64,000 nucleotides of DNA from Tenacibaculum aiptasiae. GTDB taxonomy: Bacteria > Bacteroidota > Bacteroidia > Flavobacteriales > Flavobacteriaceae. Location of the stretch: contig NZ_WAAU01000003.1 in assembly GCF_008806755.1 (NCBI RefSeq), positions 117,411-181,410 of the forward strand, written 5' to 3'. The notes beneath the pieces are model-generated. The model did no database searches. It saw nothing but the letters and a program-made list of their open reading frames with translations, and had not been told where the DNA came from. The translations under genes and the position numbers were made by a program. The stretch's first letter is position 1. Each line of letters opens with the position of its first letter. Positions 16,594 through 25,635 of the stretch are shown piece after piece.

Positions 16594-17601
16594 TTATTCT
16601 TGATTTTCAATAGCATCTTTAATTTTTCCTTCAAGTTCTTCAGCTAATTCTGGGTTGTCTTTAATTAAATTTTTAACTGCATCTCTACCCTGACCTAGCT
16701 TAGTATCTCCATAACTAAACCACGAACCACTTTTCTTTATAATACCGTATTCTACACCAATATCTAATACTTCTCCTACTTTTGATATTCCTTCTCCATA
16801 CATAATATCAAACTCTGTCATTTGGAAAGGTGGTGCTACTTTATTTTTAACAATTTTTACTTTAGTACTGTTACCAATTACTCTATCGCCATCTTTTATT
16901 TGTGTTCTACGACGAATATCTAAACGAACTGAAGCATAGAATTTTAAAGCGTTACCTCCAGTTGTTGTTTCTGGATTTCCAAACATTACTCCAATTTTTT
17001 CACGTAATTGGTTAATGAATATAACTGTACATTTTGTTTTACTAATTGTACCTGTTAATTTACGTAACGCTTGAGACATTAAACGGGCATGTAATCCCAT
17101 TTTAGAATCTCCCATTTCACCTTCAATTTCCGATTTCGGTGTTAAAGCTGCAACCGAGTCAACTACAACAATATCAATTGCTCCAGAACGAATTAAGTTA
17201 TCGGCAATTTCTAATGCTTGTTCACCATGATCTGGTTGTGAAATAATTAAATTATCAACATCTACTCCTAAACTTTCTGCATAAAAACGATCAAAAGCGT
17301 GCTCTGCATCAATAAATGCTGCAATACCTCCAGCTTTTTGCGCTTCTGCAATTGCATGGATTGTTAAAGTCGTTTTACCAGATGATTCTGGTCCGTAAAT
17401 TTCTATAATTCTACCACGAGGATATCCTCCTACTCCTAAAGCTAAATCTAAACCTAAAGATCCTGATGATATTGCATCTACATCTTCTACCTGGCTGTCA
17501 CCTAACTTCATTACCGTTCCCTTACCGTAAGTCTTATCTAACTTATCTAAAGTAAGTTGAAGCGCTTTTAATTTTGCTTCTTTTTCTTTATCTGCTGCCA
17601 T
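16594..17601 (-). CDS. recA: RecA recombinase
   Basis: This 335-residue protein carries out ATP-dependent strand exchange and activates the SOS response where one exists. Walker A GPESSGKT is at residues 70-77, then the AEHAFD segment, the Walker [20 protein letters not shown], the L1/L2 DNA-binding loops ([19 protein letters not shown] and [21 protein letters not shown]), and the usual C-terminal acidic tail. The length is slightly under 350, normal for Flavobacteria. It stands alone between a terminator and the divergent epimerase gene. A perfect 10-bp inverted repeat lies in its leader. Confidence 0.98.
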   Translation of the reverse strand: MAADKEKEAKLKALQLTLDKLDKTYGKGTVMKLGDSQVEDVDAISSGSLGLDLALGVGGYPRGRIIEIYGPESSGKTTLTIHAIAEAQKAGGIAAFIDAEHAFDRFYAESLGVDVDNLIISQPDHGEQALEIADNLIRSGAIDIVVVDSVAALTPKSEIEGEMGDSKMGLHARLMSQALRKLTGTISKTKCTVIFINQLREKIGVMFGNPETTTGGNALKFYASVRLDIRRRTQIKDGDRVIGNSTKVKIVKNKVAPPFQMTEFDIMYGEGISKVGEVLDIGVEYGIIKKSGSWFSYGDTKLGQGRDAVKNLIKDNPELAEELEGKIKDAIENQE

Positions 17602-17622
17602 AAATCGTGCTAATTATATTAT

Positions 17623-17663
17623 AAAATAAGAGTCGCTAAGTTATAAAAAACTCCTCTTATTTT
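17623..17663. repeat. Inverted repeat in the recA leader region
   Basis: AAAATAAGAG at 17623-17632 and CTCTTATTTT at 17654-17663 are perfect complements separated by 21 bp, immediately upstream of recA and also upstream of the divergent epimerase gene. It could form a hairpin in the recA leader or be a dyad binding site; it does not resemble a known LexA box. Confidence 0.45.
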
Positions 17664-17718
17664 CCTATCTTTTTTATGCTACATTTTGTAATATTGTTTT
17701 CCTTAATCATTTTAAAAA

Positions 17719-18510
17719 ATGAGTTCTAATATTTTTTTAAATAGTATACATAGTTCTGCTACCATTACAAATGGTGAACTTGTTAGTTTTATTGTTCATA
17801 ACGAAGAGCTTATTCACTCTAAAGATGCTCCTGGATGGAATGCTTCTGACATTGAAATGTTTCCTGTTATTGGTCCCACAAAACTTAATAATTATACTAT
17901 TGAAACAATACAAGGTTTTGGTAAACAAGACCAACACGGACTGTTAAGAGAACTTGAATATGAATTAGTTTCTAATGATGATACTAAAGCTATTTTTGAA
18001 AAAAAATATGAGAAAAACACTCAAATAAAAAATTCAAAATTTCCTAAAAAATCTACTCAAGAATATTTGTTTTGGCCTTATGATTTTGTGTTTAGAAAAA
18101 TAATTTCACTATCAAATTCTTCTTTACATATTGATTTTGAAATTATAAGCGATAAAGGAATGCCTTTTATGATTGGCTATCATCCTAGTTTTAAACTTTC
18201 TGGTTCTGGAAATGAAATTATAAAAACTAAAGAAGAAGAAATTAGTTTAAAAACTATTTTAGATGTTGGTTCTGCTGCTTATAAAGTTTTAAATACCAAC
18301 GAAATTTTTTTAGTTAAAGACAATACTTCTAATGTAAAAATTGCCACTGAAAACTTTAACAATTTTATGTTATGGACCGAGGTTAACAATATGGTTTGTA
18401 TTGAACCTATAAGCCATTATCCATTGTTAACAACTCAAAAATATTCAGAAAAAAATATGAGAATAAGCACTGGTAAAGATCTATTTTCTGTAACCATTAG
18501 TGCTTTATAA
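17719..18510 (+). CDS. Aldose 1-epimerase family protein
   Basis: This 263-residue protein has the galactose mutarotase-like beta-sandwich. The signature segment QGFGKQDQHGLLRELEYEL is at about residues 68-86, where the DQHG His should bind the sugar; FMIGYHPSFKL holds the second conserved His, and a late IEPISHYP segment carries the conserved Glu. It is shorter than GalM (about 340) and belongs to the YeaD/LacX-like subgroup acting on free or phosphorylated sugars. No signal peptide is present, so it is cytosolic. The pseudouridine synthase begins 7 bp downstream. Confidence 0.85.
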   Translation: MSSNIFLNSIHSSATITNGELVSFIVHNEELIHSKDAPGWNASDIEMFPVIGPTKLNNYTIETIQGFGKQDQHGLLRELEYELVSNDDTKAIFEKKYEKNTQIKNSKFPKKSTQEYLFWPYDFVFRKIISLSNSSLHIDFEIISDKGMPFMIGYHPSFKLSGSGNEIIKTKEEEISLKTILDVGSAAYKVLNTNEIFLVKDNTSNVKIATENFNNFMLWTEVNNMVCIEPISHYPLLTTQKYSEKNMRISTGKDLFSVTISAL

Positions 18511-18517
18511 AATACTT

Positions 18518-19093
18518 ATGAAACACCGTCATTTTATTATTTATAAACCTTATGGTTTTCTATCTCAGTTTATTACAAATCAAAAGAAAGGTGGTAAACA
18601 TAAGTTATTGGGGGAACTTTTTGATTTCCCTGAAAAGACCATGGCAGTTGGTAGACTCGATGTAAAATCGGAGGGTTTATTATTGTTAACAACTGATGGA
18701 AAAGTAAGTGATTTTATTACTACTAGAGGAAAAGTTGAAAAGGAATATTATGTACAAGTTAACGGACAAATAACAACTACCGAAATTGAGCAATTAGAAA
18801 ACGGTGTTCAAATTGGTTTTGACGGAAAAAAATACATGACTAAACCTTGCAAAGTTAGTATGATAGATACTCCTGAATTTCCTGAACGTTCGAAAAAAAT
18901 AAGAGACGACCGTCATGGACCAACTTCCTGGATTTCTGTTACTTTAACAGAAGGTAAGTTTAGACAAGTTCGAAAAATGACTTCTGCCGTTGGTTTTCCT
19001 ACACTTCGTTTAGTTAGAGTTCGTGTAGGTGATATTGAATTAGGTAAAATGGAATCTGGAGAAGTTATTGAAGTTGAAAAACTAATTGATTAA
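18518..19093 (+). CDS. rluE: rRNA pseudouridine synthase, RluE-like
   Basis: This 191-residue protein belongs to the RsuA/RluB/E/F family. The catalytic motif AVGRLDVKSEGLLLLTTDG contains the active Asp at about residue 47. It lacks the N-terminal S4 domain, which, with its length, points to RluE, the 23S rRNA U2457 pseudouridine synthase. The C-terminal GKFRQVRKMTSAVGFPTLRLVRVRVGDIELG block is typical. I set the start at the ATG at 18518 (MKHRHFIIYKPYG), which puts the conserved YKP motif at the usual place. It ends with a 4-bp overlap with the convergent GNAT gene. Confidence 0.9.
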   Translation: MKHRHFIIYKPYGFLSQFITNQKKGGKHKLLGELFDFPEKTMAVGRLDVKSEGLLLLTTDGKVSDFITTRGKVEKEYYVQVNGQITTTEIEQLENGVQIGFDGKKYMTKPCKVSMIDTPEFPERSKKIRDDRHGPTSWISVTLTEGKFRQVRKMTSAVGFPTLRLVRVRVGDIELGKMESGEVIEVEKLID

Positions 19094-19590
19094 ACCTCTC
19101 TTTGATAAAGGTTATTAACAGTATCTTTTAATTCTTTTGTTCCAACCTTATTAAAACCTTGTTTTTCATAATATTTACAAAGTTTTGTATTTGTTGAAAC
19201 TGCATCCAGTCTTAAATATTTATATTGTTTTTGTTGAGCTAAACTTTCTACTTTATTTAAAATAATTTTTCCAACTCCTTTTTTATTGAATTGCTCTCTT
19301 ACTACTAATGAATGGATATACAACGACTTATCTTCTTGTTTTCCCCAATATAATAGATCTTCTTCTAAAATCCTTACCATTCCTATGGTCTCATTATCAG
19401 TATTTTTAATAAAATAAAACTCTTTATTTTCAATACCTTCTTCAACCCATTTAATTTTTTCTAAAGGTGGATTTTTCCAGTATTGCCAATGATCTACATT
19501 CATCTTGGCAATTTTTATAGCAGCTTCCTTGAATAAAGATAAAACAACATCCTTATTGTTAATTTCTATTTGACAAAATTCAATAAACAT
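19090..19590 (-). CDS. GNAT family N-acetyltransferase
   Basis: This 166-residue protein has the GNAT acetyl-CoA site in LYIHSLVVREQFNKKGVGKIILNKVESLA at about residues 88-116 and the late LRLDAVSTNTKLCKYYEKQGF motif. The substrate is unknown; the N-terminal WQYWKNPPLEK segment is Trp-rich as in several amino-group acetyltransferases. It lies 11 bp downstream of the ElaA gene on the same strand. Confidence 0.88.
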   Translation of the reverse strand: MFIEFCQIEINNKDVVLSLFKEAAIKIAKMNVDHWQYWKNPPLEKIKWVEEGIENKEFYFIKNTDNETIGMVRILEEDLLYWGKQEDKSLYIHSLVVREQFNKKGVGKIILNKVESLAQQKQYKYLRLDAVSTNTKLCKYYEKQGFNKVGTKELKDTVNNLYQREV

Positions 19591-19601
19591 GTAACAATGT
19601 T

Positions 19602-20039
19602 TTATTTAATCATTTTTATATGCGGAATACCATCTTCTAAATACTCAACTCCCTCTTTTTCAAAGCCATGAGATTCATAAAATTTTTGAAGATAACTTTG
19701 TGCAGAAATGGTAATTTTAGTTTCGTTATAGTTATCAACAATTGCTTGAACAGAAGCTTTAATTAAATCGTGACCATAGCCATATTTTCGTTCTGTTTCC
19801 TTTATAATAACTCTACCAAAGCTTGGTGTATCAAAATATTCACCACTATTAAACAAACGTGCATAAGCTATAATAGTACCATCTTTGATACCAATAACAT
19901 GTAATGCTTTTTGATCTTTTCCGTCAATATCCTGATATACACAGTTTTGCTCAACAACAAAAACTTCAGAACGTAATTGAAGAATCGCATACAGTTCTGA
20001 AGTTGTTAAGTCTTGAAATTTTTTAACTTGAAAATTCAC
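19602..20039 (-). CDS. elaA: ElaA-type GNAT acetyltransferase
   Basis: This 145-residue protein matches ElaA: LTTSELYAILQLRSEVFVVEQNCVYQDIDG near the N-terminus, the FGRVIIKETERKYGYGHDLI acetyl-CoA segment and the SAQSYLQKFYESHGFEKEG end. ElaA is a small cytosolic acetyltransferase whose substrate is not established. It sits between rpiB (25 bp upstream) and another GNAT gene, all leftward. Confidence 0.88.
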   Translation of the reverse strand: MNFQVKKFQDLTTSELYAILQLRSEVFVVEQNCVYQDIDGKDQKALHVIGIKDGTIIAYARLFNSGEYFDTPSFGRVIIKETERKYGYGHDLIKASVQAIVDNYNETKITISAQSYLQKFYESHGFEKEGVEYLEDGIPHIKMIK

Positions 20040-20064
20040 TTAAATATTTCTTATGCTATACTAA

Positions 20065-20499
20065 TTAACAATTAGTAGGTATTTTGTTTACTCTGTTCGC
20101 ATGACGTCCACCTTCAAACTCAGTAGATAAAAAAATCTTAACAAAACCTAAAGCTTGTTGTAAAGAAACAAAACGAGCTGGAATTGTTAAAATATTTGCA
20201 TTGTTATGCTGACGTGTTAATTCAACCAATTCATTATTCCAACATAGTGCTGCTCTTACTCCTTGGTGCTTATTTGCAGTCATTTGAGCGCCGTTTCCAC
20301 TTCCACAAAGTATAATTCCCATTTCTGCTTGTTCTGCCTCTACAGCTTCTGCTGTGGGGTGAATAGCATCAGGATAATCCATACTATCATTTGTATTCGT
20401 TCCAAAATTAATAACCTTGTGTCCTAATTCTTCTAAAAGTTTAATGATTTCAAACTTATATTCAGTACCTGCATGGTCATTTCCTATGGCAATTGTCAT
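20065..20499 (-). CDS. rpiB: Ribose 5-phosphate isomerase B
   Basis: This 144-residue enzyme interconverts ribose 5-phosphate and ribulose 5-phosphate in the pentose phosphate pathway. It starts with IAIGNDHAGTEYK, the RpiB phosphate-binding start, and has ILCGSGNGAQMTANKHQGVRAALC with the catalytic Cys at about residue 66, followed by HNNANILTIPARF. It has the GSGNG form of the active loop common in Bacteroidota instead of GTGIG. It begins a leftward run (rpiB, elaA, GNAT) and borders the long gene-free stretch to its right. Confidence 0.93.
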   Translation of the reverse strand: MTIAIGNDHAGTEYKFEIIKLLEELGHKVINFGTNTNDSMDYPDAIHPTAEAVEAEQAEMGIILCGSGNGAQMTANKHQGVRAALCWNNELVELTRQHNNANILTIPARFVSLQQALGFVKIFLSTEFEGGRHANRVNKIPTNC

Positions 20500-21084
20500 A
20501 ATTTGTTGATTTTAATTTAGTTGTGAACTACAAAAATACAGTTATTCACGGTTATCAACAGTAATTAACAATGCTTTTTTTGGTGTTCTTAATAACCTCC
20601 TTAAAAACAAGTACTTAAACCATATTAAGTAATTGTTAAGAACTGGTAGTATATTTTTAAAAAAATATTTGATTATTTACATTTTTTTTACAATACAAGA
20701 ACCAACTTTAATTATGCAACTTTTTTTTTGAGTTTTTAACTAACATTTATCAACATAAAATTAACGCTTTATTTACACTGAAATTAAAATTAACTATTCA
20801 TAATTTTTAGTGAACTACTGTTTATAAGTTTTGTTAATAACTCTAAATTATAATTGATTTCTAAGAAATTATAATCTTAATAACCTGTTTATTTTATTTA
20901 ATAAGTGATAACTCCAAATATTAAAACAGAAATTTATTCCACATATTAACACACTATAATAACAATCATTTCTTTTTTTAAATTTTAAAATATCTTTTAT
21001 TAATATATAGTATATGTTAATAACAACTCTTTTTGAAAATTTGTGATGAAACTAATTTTAGATGAAGTTATGTTTCTTTTGAGA
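20500..21084. other. Gene-free AT-rich stretch with DnaA-box-like sequences: oriC candidate
   Basis: No reading frame of any length is credible here. The stretch is very AT-rich, with runs such as 20655-20690 that could serve as a DNA unwinding element. Several 9-mers are one base from the DnaA box TTATNCACA: TTATTCACG at 20542-20550, and TTATCAACA at 20552-20560 and 20747-20755. TTATTCCACA at 20935 and a reverse TTATCACTT near 20905 are looser matches, and GTTAATAAC repeats occur near 20833 and 21016. It is the longest gene-free stretch in the window. The parS-like sites 7-10 kb to the right fit origin proximity. This could instead be a long regulatory region; no computation of skew was possible. 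Confidence 0.4.
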
Positions 21085-21092
21085 ATAAAAAA

Positions 21093-21118
21093 AGAGTTAT
21101 ACGGTTAGTTATAACTCT
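21093..21118 (-). terminator. Terminator of the small membrane protein gene
   Basis: A 9-bp stem (arms AGAGTTATA and TATAACTCT) with an 8-nt loop is followed on the minus strand by a T run. It lies 43 bp after the stop of the 55-residue gene and supports that gene being transcribed. Confidence 0.75.
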
Positions 21119-21160
21119 AGTTTTGTTTATAAGTGAGAACAATAGGGCAAGAAAAAGCTC

Positions 21161-21328
21161 TTAAGCTGTTTTCTGTAACTTTTTGATAAGGTATACACTG
21201 TCTTTAGCCTTGACTAATTCAGTAGGAGTCTTTTTATTCAACGTTGAGTTGATGCTTATTACAGTAACGATGATTCCTGTAATAAAGATGAATAAAAATA
21301 AAGCGATAATTTTTCTTAATTTTTTCAT
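21161..21328 (-). CDS. Small single-pass membrane protein, 55 residues
   Basis: The frame reads MKKLRKIIALFLFIFITGI, then VTVISINSTLNKKTPTEL and ends VKAKDSVYLIKKLQKTA. Basic residues precede one hydrophobic helix (about residues 8-27), and the tail is short and polar, as in small inner-membrane proteins. It is followed by a good terminator and lies 71 bp downstream of the lipid kinase gene on the same strand, so it may share its transcript. I do not recognise a family. The clean signal, terminator and codon pattern make it likely to be real despite its size. Confidence 0.65.
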   Translation of the reverse strand: MKKLRKIIALFLFIFITGIIVTVISINSTLNKKTPTELVKAKDSVYLIKKLQKTA

Positions 21329-21399
21329 TATTAACGACTTTCTATTATAAAGACGTTAAATTTTAAGAAATGTTACATTTTTCTTAAGATTTATTTAAC

Positions 21400-22314
21400 T
21401 TATTTAGGTACAATGAATTGCAATGCCTTATGAATGAGTGTTACTTTTATGGCTCCCTGCCCTATTAATTCTCCGTCTGCTTGGATAAATGGTTTGTCCT
21501 TTTTTGATTTTGGAGTTATTAACAATGTGTTTGATAAATGTGTTTCTACCTTAGTATGTTTGACTATCAGACCATTATATAACTTCTTAATGTTTAATAT
21601 TAAGTCGCTTAAATTCAGGTTTTTAGCTATAGTTATATCAAATAAACCGTTTGTAGAATCTTTATAGTCAGTTAGTTGCATCCCTCCTGCTGAGTACTTA
21701 CAAATACCAAATAAAGTCATTAAACACTTCGTTTCAACAAGCTTATTGTTAACTTCTATAGCAAAAGTTGTCTTTTTATAAAATAATAAACCAGCAATTC
21801 CGCTTAATAAATATGCTATAGCACCAAAACGTTTTAATTTATTCAACTTGTTAACAACATAACCGTCATAGCCTATTCCTGCTACGTTGTTAAAGTATGA
21901 GAGCTCATTATTTAACTCTATACAACCAATATCTTGATATATCTTATTCTCAGCTTTTATCAAACCTATTGCTTCTTTTATATTTTTTGAAATTCCATAG
22001 GTTTTAATCCAATCATTTCCAGTACCTAAAGGTATTACAGCTACTGTAACTTCTTTAGGATCAGTAATTTTCTGTTTCATTATACCGTTTACAACATGAT
22101 GTAAGGTGCCATCACCACCTACAGAAATTATGTTTCTAAAACCTTGATTAATAGCGTTTTCAACTAATTCTAATTCATGTTTAGAATGTGTTGTTTTAGC
22201 ATGTTGATAAGTGATTTGATAATAATTTAATTGTTTTTGAATTTCATTCCATAGTTCATTAAAATTACCATTTCCTGCAATAGGATTAACAATTACAAAC
22301 CAAGATTTTTGCAT
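21400..22314 (-). CDS. Diacylglycerol kinase family lipid kinase (YegS/DagK-like)
   Basis: This 304-residue protein has the DAGK catalytic domain: FVIVNPIAGNGN at the N-terminus, the nucleotide-binding motif ISVGGDGTLHHVVNGIM at about residues 61-77, and VIPLGTGNDWIKTY. The C-terminal half is the beta-sandwich of YegS-type kinases, with QADGELIGQG near the end. It phosphorylates a lipid such as diacylglycerol or a sphingoid-like base; Bacteroidota make sphingolipids, so the substrate is open. It is divergent from rnr. Confidence 0.9.
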   Translation of the reverse strand: MQKSWFVIVNPIAGNGNFNELWNEIQKQLNYYQITYQHAKTTHSKHELELVENAINQGFRNIISVGGDGTLHHVVNGIMKQKITDPKEVTVAVIPLGTGNDWIKTYGISKNIKEAIGLIKAENKIYQDIGCIELNNELSYFNNVAGIGYDGYVVNKLNKLKRFGAIAYLLSGIAGLLFYKKTTFAIEVNNKLVETKCLMTLFGICKYSAGGMQLTDYKDSTNGLFDITIAKNLNLSDLILNIKKLYNGLIVKHTKVETHLSNTLLITPKSKKDKPFIQADGELIGQGAIKVTLIHKALQFIVPK

Positions 22315-22430
22315 AAAAGAATAAATTAAGGAGCGACAAAGTACAAAATAGAATTGATAACTCTTATTTAATTAACAAGGTCTAATTTTATTCGTACTTT
22401 GGTGGAAAATTTATTTAAGACGAAAGATTA

Positions 22431-24626
22431 ATGACTAGAAAGAAAAAAATCTACAAGAAAAAAGGGAAAATTATAAAAGATCTTACCCGAAACATTTTTA
22501 GAATTCTTAACGAAGACAGCTCTAAATTTTATAATTATAAACAAATTGCTAGTAAAATGGGAATTTCCGATACTGATGGAAAAACTCAAATTTTAAAAAA
22601 ATTAGCAGAACTAACAGCCAGTCAAAAAATTAAGGAAATTGATAGAGGTAAATATCAAATCAATGAAGATAGAAAGTATCATATTGGTACACTGGATGTT
22701 ACTTCTAACGGTAATGCTTATTTTATTTCTGATGATTTTGAAAACGACATATTTGTTCCTTCAGTTAACTTAGGAAAAGCTTTGCATGATGATACTGTAA
22801 GAGTATATGTTTATAAAAAAAGAAGAAGCAATAAGTTAGAAGCTGATGTTGTTGAAATTATAGATAGAGCTAAAACAGAGTTTGTTGGAGTTTTACAAAT
22901 GAATAAAAACTTCGGTTTTGTAGTACCTGATAGTACTAAGATGTATGCTGATATTTTTATATCGCAAAACAAATTAAACAATGCACAAGATGGCGATAAA
23001 GTTGTTGCTAGAATAACAGATTGGCCTGAAAATTCTAAAAATCCATTTGGTAAAATAACTGAGGTTTTAGGTAAACCAGGAGACCATAATACAGAAATTC
23101 ATTCAATTCTATTAGAATATGGTTTACCATATGAATTTCCAAAAGAAGTTGAAGAAGATGCTAAAAAGCTTTCTCTAGAAATAACAGAAGATGAGATTGC
23201 TAAACGACGTGATATGCGAAGCGATTTGACATTCACTATTGATCCTAAAGATGCTAAGGATTTTGATGATGCACTATCATTTACAAAATTAGAAAATGGT
23301 AATTATGAAATTGGAATTCATATTGCAGATGTTTCACATTATGTACAACCAAAAACCATTTTAGATGATGAAGCTTATGACAGAGCAACATCTGTTTATT
23401 TAGTTGATAGAGTGGTTCCTATGTTACCTGAAATGTTAAGTAATGGTGCTTGTTCGTTAAGGCCTAACGAAGAAAAATTGACATTTTCAGCAGTTTTTGA
23501 AATGAACGATAAAGCTCAAATTATTAACAAATGGTTTGGAAGAACAGTAACTTATTCTGACAAACGTTTTGCTTATGAAGAAGCACAGGCAATTATTGAA
23601 AATAAAAATAATATAGTTCCAGCTGATGTATCGCTTACCGGAGAAGAATATATTGTTGATGACGCTATAGTTGAAGCTACTTTAAAATTAGATGAACTTG
23701 CTAAGAAAATGCGTAAAAAACGTATGAAATCTGGAGCAATTTCATTTGATAGAGTCGAAGTAAAATTCAATTTAGATGAAGAAGCAAATCCAACTGGAGT
23801 TTTCTTTAAAGAATCTAAAGATGCTAATAAACTTATTGAAGAGTTTATGTTGTTAGCAAACAAAAAGGTAGCTGAGTTTATAGGATTTTCTAAAGGAAAA
23901 GCAACTAAGAATACTTTTGTATATCGTGTGCATGATGAGCCCAATATTGAAAAATTAGCTTCATTGCAAAACATTATTGGTAAGTTTGGATATAAGATCA
24001 ATACTGAAAGTAAAGAAACTACTTCTCAGTCTTTAAACCAGTTACTAGCTGATGTTCATGGAAAAGGTGAAGCCAATATGGTTGAAACTTTAGCCATTAG
24101 ATCAATGAGTAAGGCTGAATATACTACTCAAAATATTGGACATTATGGTTTAGCTTTTGATTACTATAGCCACTTTACTTCACCAATACGTAGGTATCCT
24201 GACGTAATGACACATCGTTTACTACAGCATTATTTAGATGGCGGAAAATCACCAAAAGCAGAAGTTTACGAAGAAAGATGTAAACATTCTTCAAAAATGG
24301 AAGAATTAGCTTCTAAAGCTGAGAGAGATTCTATTAAGTATATGCAAGTTAAGTATATGCAGGATCATAAAGACCAAGAATTTGAAGGTGTTGTTTCTGG
24401 AGTTACTGAATGGGGAATTTATGTAGAAATTTCTTCTAACAAATGTGAAGGAATGGTTCGTATTAGAGATATTAAAGACGATTATTATATCTATGATGAA
24501 CAGCAGTATGCTATTGTAGGTCAGTCAACTAAAAATTTGATTCAACTTGGAGATAATGTTGTAGTTAAAGTTAAAAAGACAGATTTAGAGCGCAAGCACT
24601 TAGATTTTGATCTAATTTCACATTAA
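22431..24626 (+). CDS. rnr: Ribonuclease R
   Basis: This 731-residue 3'-5' exoribonuclease degrades structured RNA. It has an N-terminal basic segment and a helix-turn-helix-like part (residues 20-75), cold-shock domains (about 80-215, with MNKNFGFVVPDSTKMYADIFI), the RNB catalytic core beginning TFTIDPKDAKDFDDALSF with the metal-binding Asp residues, HYGLAFDYYSHFTSPIRRYPD, and a C-terminal S1 domain (FEGVVSGVTEWGIYVEISSN). The length is normal. It is a single gene, separated from the lipid kinase by a 116-bp divergent region and from the next gene by about 90 bp. Confidence 0.96.
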   Translation: MTRKKKIYKKKGKIIKDLTRNIFRILNEDSSKFYNYKQIASKMGISDTDGKTQILKKLAELTASQKIKEIDRGKYQINEDRKYHIGTLDVTSNGNAYFISDDFENDIFVPSVNLGKALHDDTVRVYVYKKRRSNKLEADVVEIIDRAKTEFVGVLQMNKNFGFVVPDSTKMYADIFISQNKLNNAQDGDKVVARITDWPENSKNPFGKITEVLGKPGDHNTEIHSILLEYGLPYEFPKEVEEDAKKLSLEITEDEIAKRRDMRSDLTFTIDPKDAKDFDDALSFTKLENGNYEIGIHIADVSHYVQPKTILDDEAYDRATSVYLVDRVVPMLPEMLSNGACSLRPNEEKLTFSAVFEMNDKAQIINKWFGRTVTYSDKRFAYEEAQAIIENKNNIVPADVSLTGEEYIVDDAIVEATLKLDELAKKMRKKRMKSGAISFDRVEVKFNLDEEANPTGVFFKESKDANKLIEEFMLLANKKVAEFIGFSKGKATKNTFVYRVHDEPNIEKLASLQNIIGKFGYKINTESKETTSQSLNQLLADVHGKGEANMVETLAIRSMSKAEYTTQNIGHYGLAFDYYSHFTSPIRRYPDVMTHRLLQHYLDGGKSPKAEVYEERCKHSSKMEELASKAERDSIKYMQVKYMQDHKDQEFEGVVSGVTEWGIYVEISSNKCEGMVRIRDIKDDYYIYDEQQYAIVGQSTKNLIQLGDNVVVKVKKTDLERKHLDFDLISH

Positions 24627-24717
24627 TTTTATACACTTTGTAACAATAAAATTTAATATTTGTCTTTATAGTAATGGTATAATTCTTGGTTATACTAACT
24701 AACTAATGACGATTAAA

Positions 24718-25395
24718 ATGAAAAAATTAGCATTTTTGAGTTTGTTTTTGATGACCGTTTTAGCATCAGCACAAACAACGATTGATAAAAAATTAGGAGA
24801 TTTCACTACCGTAAAAGTGTATAATGGTATTGATGTTAAGCTTGTTAAAAGTGATGAATCAAAAATTGTTATCACTGGCGAAAAAGCTGAAAAAGTAAAA
24901 ATTAAAACATCAGGAAATACATTAAAAATATCATTAAGATTTCCTGAAACTACAGCAGATGGTAAAGTAAAAGCTACACTTTATTATGCATCAACATTAA
25001 AAACAATCGATGCAAATGAAGGGGCAATAATTACTAGTAATGGCATAGAACAATCACAAGTTGAAATAAAGGCTCAAGAAGGAGCTTTTATTAACATGGT
25101 AGTTAAGGTTAAGCATTTAAAGGTAAAAAGCTCTTCAGGGGCTGTTATAAGGCTTTCAGGTACATCTAAAAACCAAACTGTTGATGCTGACTTAGGAGGA
25201 ATGTATCACGGATATAAATTAGAAGTAACTGATATGACCATGGTAAGAGCAGGTTCTGGTTCTAAAGTAGAAGTACAATCAGGAGAAACATTAGATGCTA
25301 AAGTATCTTTTGGAGGATCAATTTTTTATAAAGGAACACCTGAAGTATTTAAAGATAAAAAAGTAATTGGTGGTGTTATAGAACAGAGAAGTTAA
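24718..25395 (+). CDS. Secreted DUF2807 (head GIN) domain protein
   Basis: This 225-residue protein has a signal peptide (MKKLAFLSLFLMTVLASAQ). The rest is a beta-helical repeat domain: LGDFTTVKVYNGIDVKLVKS opens it and rows such as VEIKAQEGAFINMVVKV and LKVKSSSGAVIRLSGTS follow. The 'YNGIDVKL' opening corresponds to the head GIN (Gly-Ile-Asn-like) motif of DUF2807. Proteins of this type are common in the Bacteroidota envelope and are thought to be adhesion- or polymer-related, without proof. I chose the ATG at 24718 over one 12 bp upstream because it starts the signal peptide directly. Confidence 0.88.
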   Translation: MKKLAFLSLFLMTVLASAQTTIDKKLGDFTTVKVYNGIDVKLVKSDESKIVITGEKAEKVKIKTSGNTLKISLRFPETTADGKVKATLYYASTLKTIDANEGAIITSNGIEQSQVEIKAQEGAFINMVVKVKHLKVKSSSGAVIRLSGTSKNQTVDADLGGMYHGYKLEVTDMTMVRAGSGSKVEVQSGETLDAKVSFGGSIFYKGTPEVFKDKKVIGGVIEQRS

Positions 25396-25400
25396 TTTTG

Positions 25401-25408
25401 TATCTTTG
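25401..25408 (+). promoter_or_regulatory. -7 promoter element of tatA
   Basis: TATCTTTG matches the Bacteroidota -7 consensus and lies 21 bp before the tatA start. It begins 6 bp after the preceding stop codon, so tatA can be transcribed on its own. Confidence 0.55.
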
Positions 25409-25429
25409 TACTGTAAAATTTAATATAAA

Positions 25430-25618
25430 ATGATTTCACAGACTATATTTTTAGGAATGATCGGGCCTTGGCAAATTGCCATTGTAGTAGCACTAGTTTT
25501 ATTAATGTTTGGAGGTAAGAAGATTCCAGAACTAATGAAAGGTTTAGGTACTGGTATTAAAGAGTTTAAAGATGCTACTAAAACTGAAGGAGAAGAGAAA
25601 ATAGAAGAAAAGAAATAA
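25430..25618 (+). CDS. tatA: Sec-independent protein translocase subunit TatA/E
   Basis: This 62-residue protein has the TatA plan: a short N-terminal transmembrane helix ([18 protein letters not shown]), the [14 protein letters not shown] hinge and amphipathic helix with the conserved Phe-Gly, and a charged tail ([15 protein letters not shown]). TatA oligomers form the pore that passes folded proteins across the inner membrane. TatC is not nearby. It has its own promoter and a strong terminator. Confidence 0.95.
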   Translation: MISQTIFLGMIGPWQIAIVVALVLLMFGGKKIPELMKGLGTGIKEFKDATKTEGEEKIEEKK

Positions 25619-25635
25619 TTATTTTCTATATATAA

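Noticed and set aside
21363-21387. TTAAGAAA/TTTCTTAA inverted repeat after the lipid kinase gene
   Set aside because: The stem is all A/T with a 9-nt loop and no T run, so I do not call it a terminator; it may allow read-through into the 55-residue gene.
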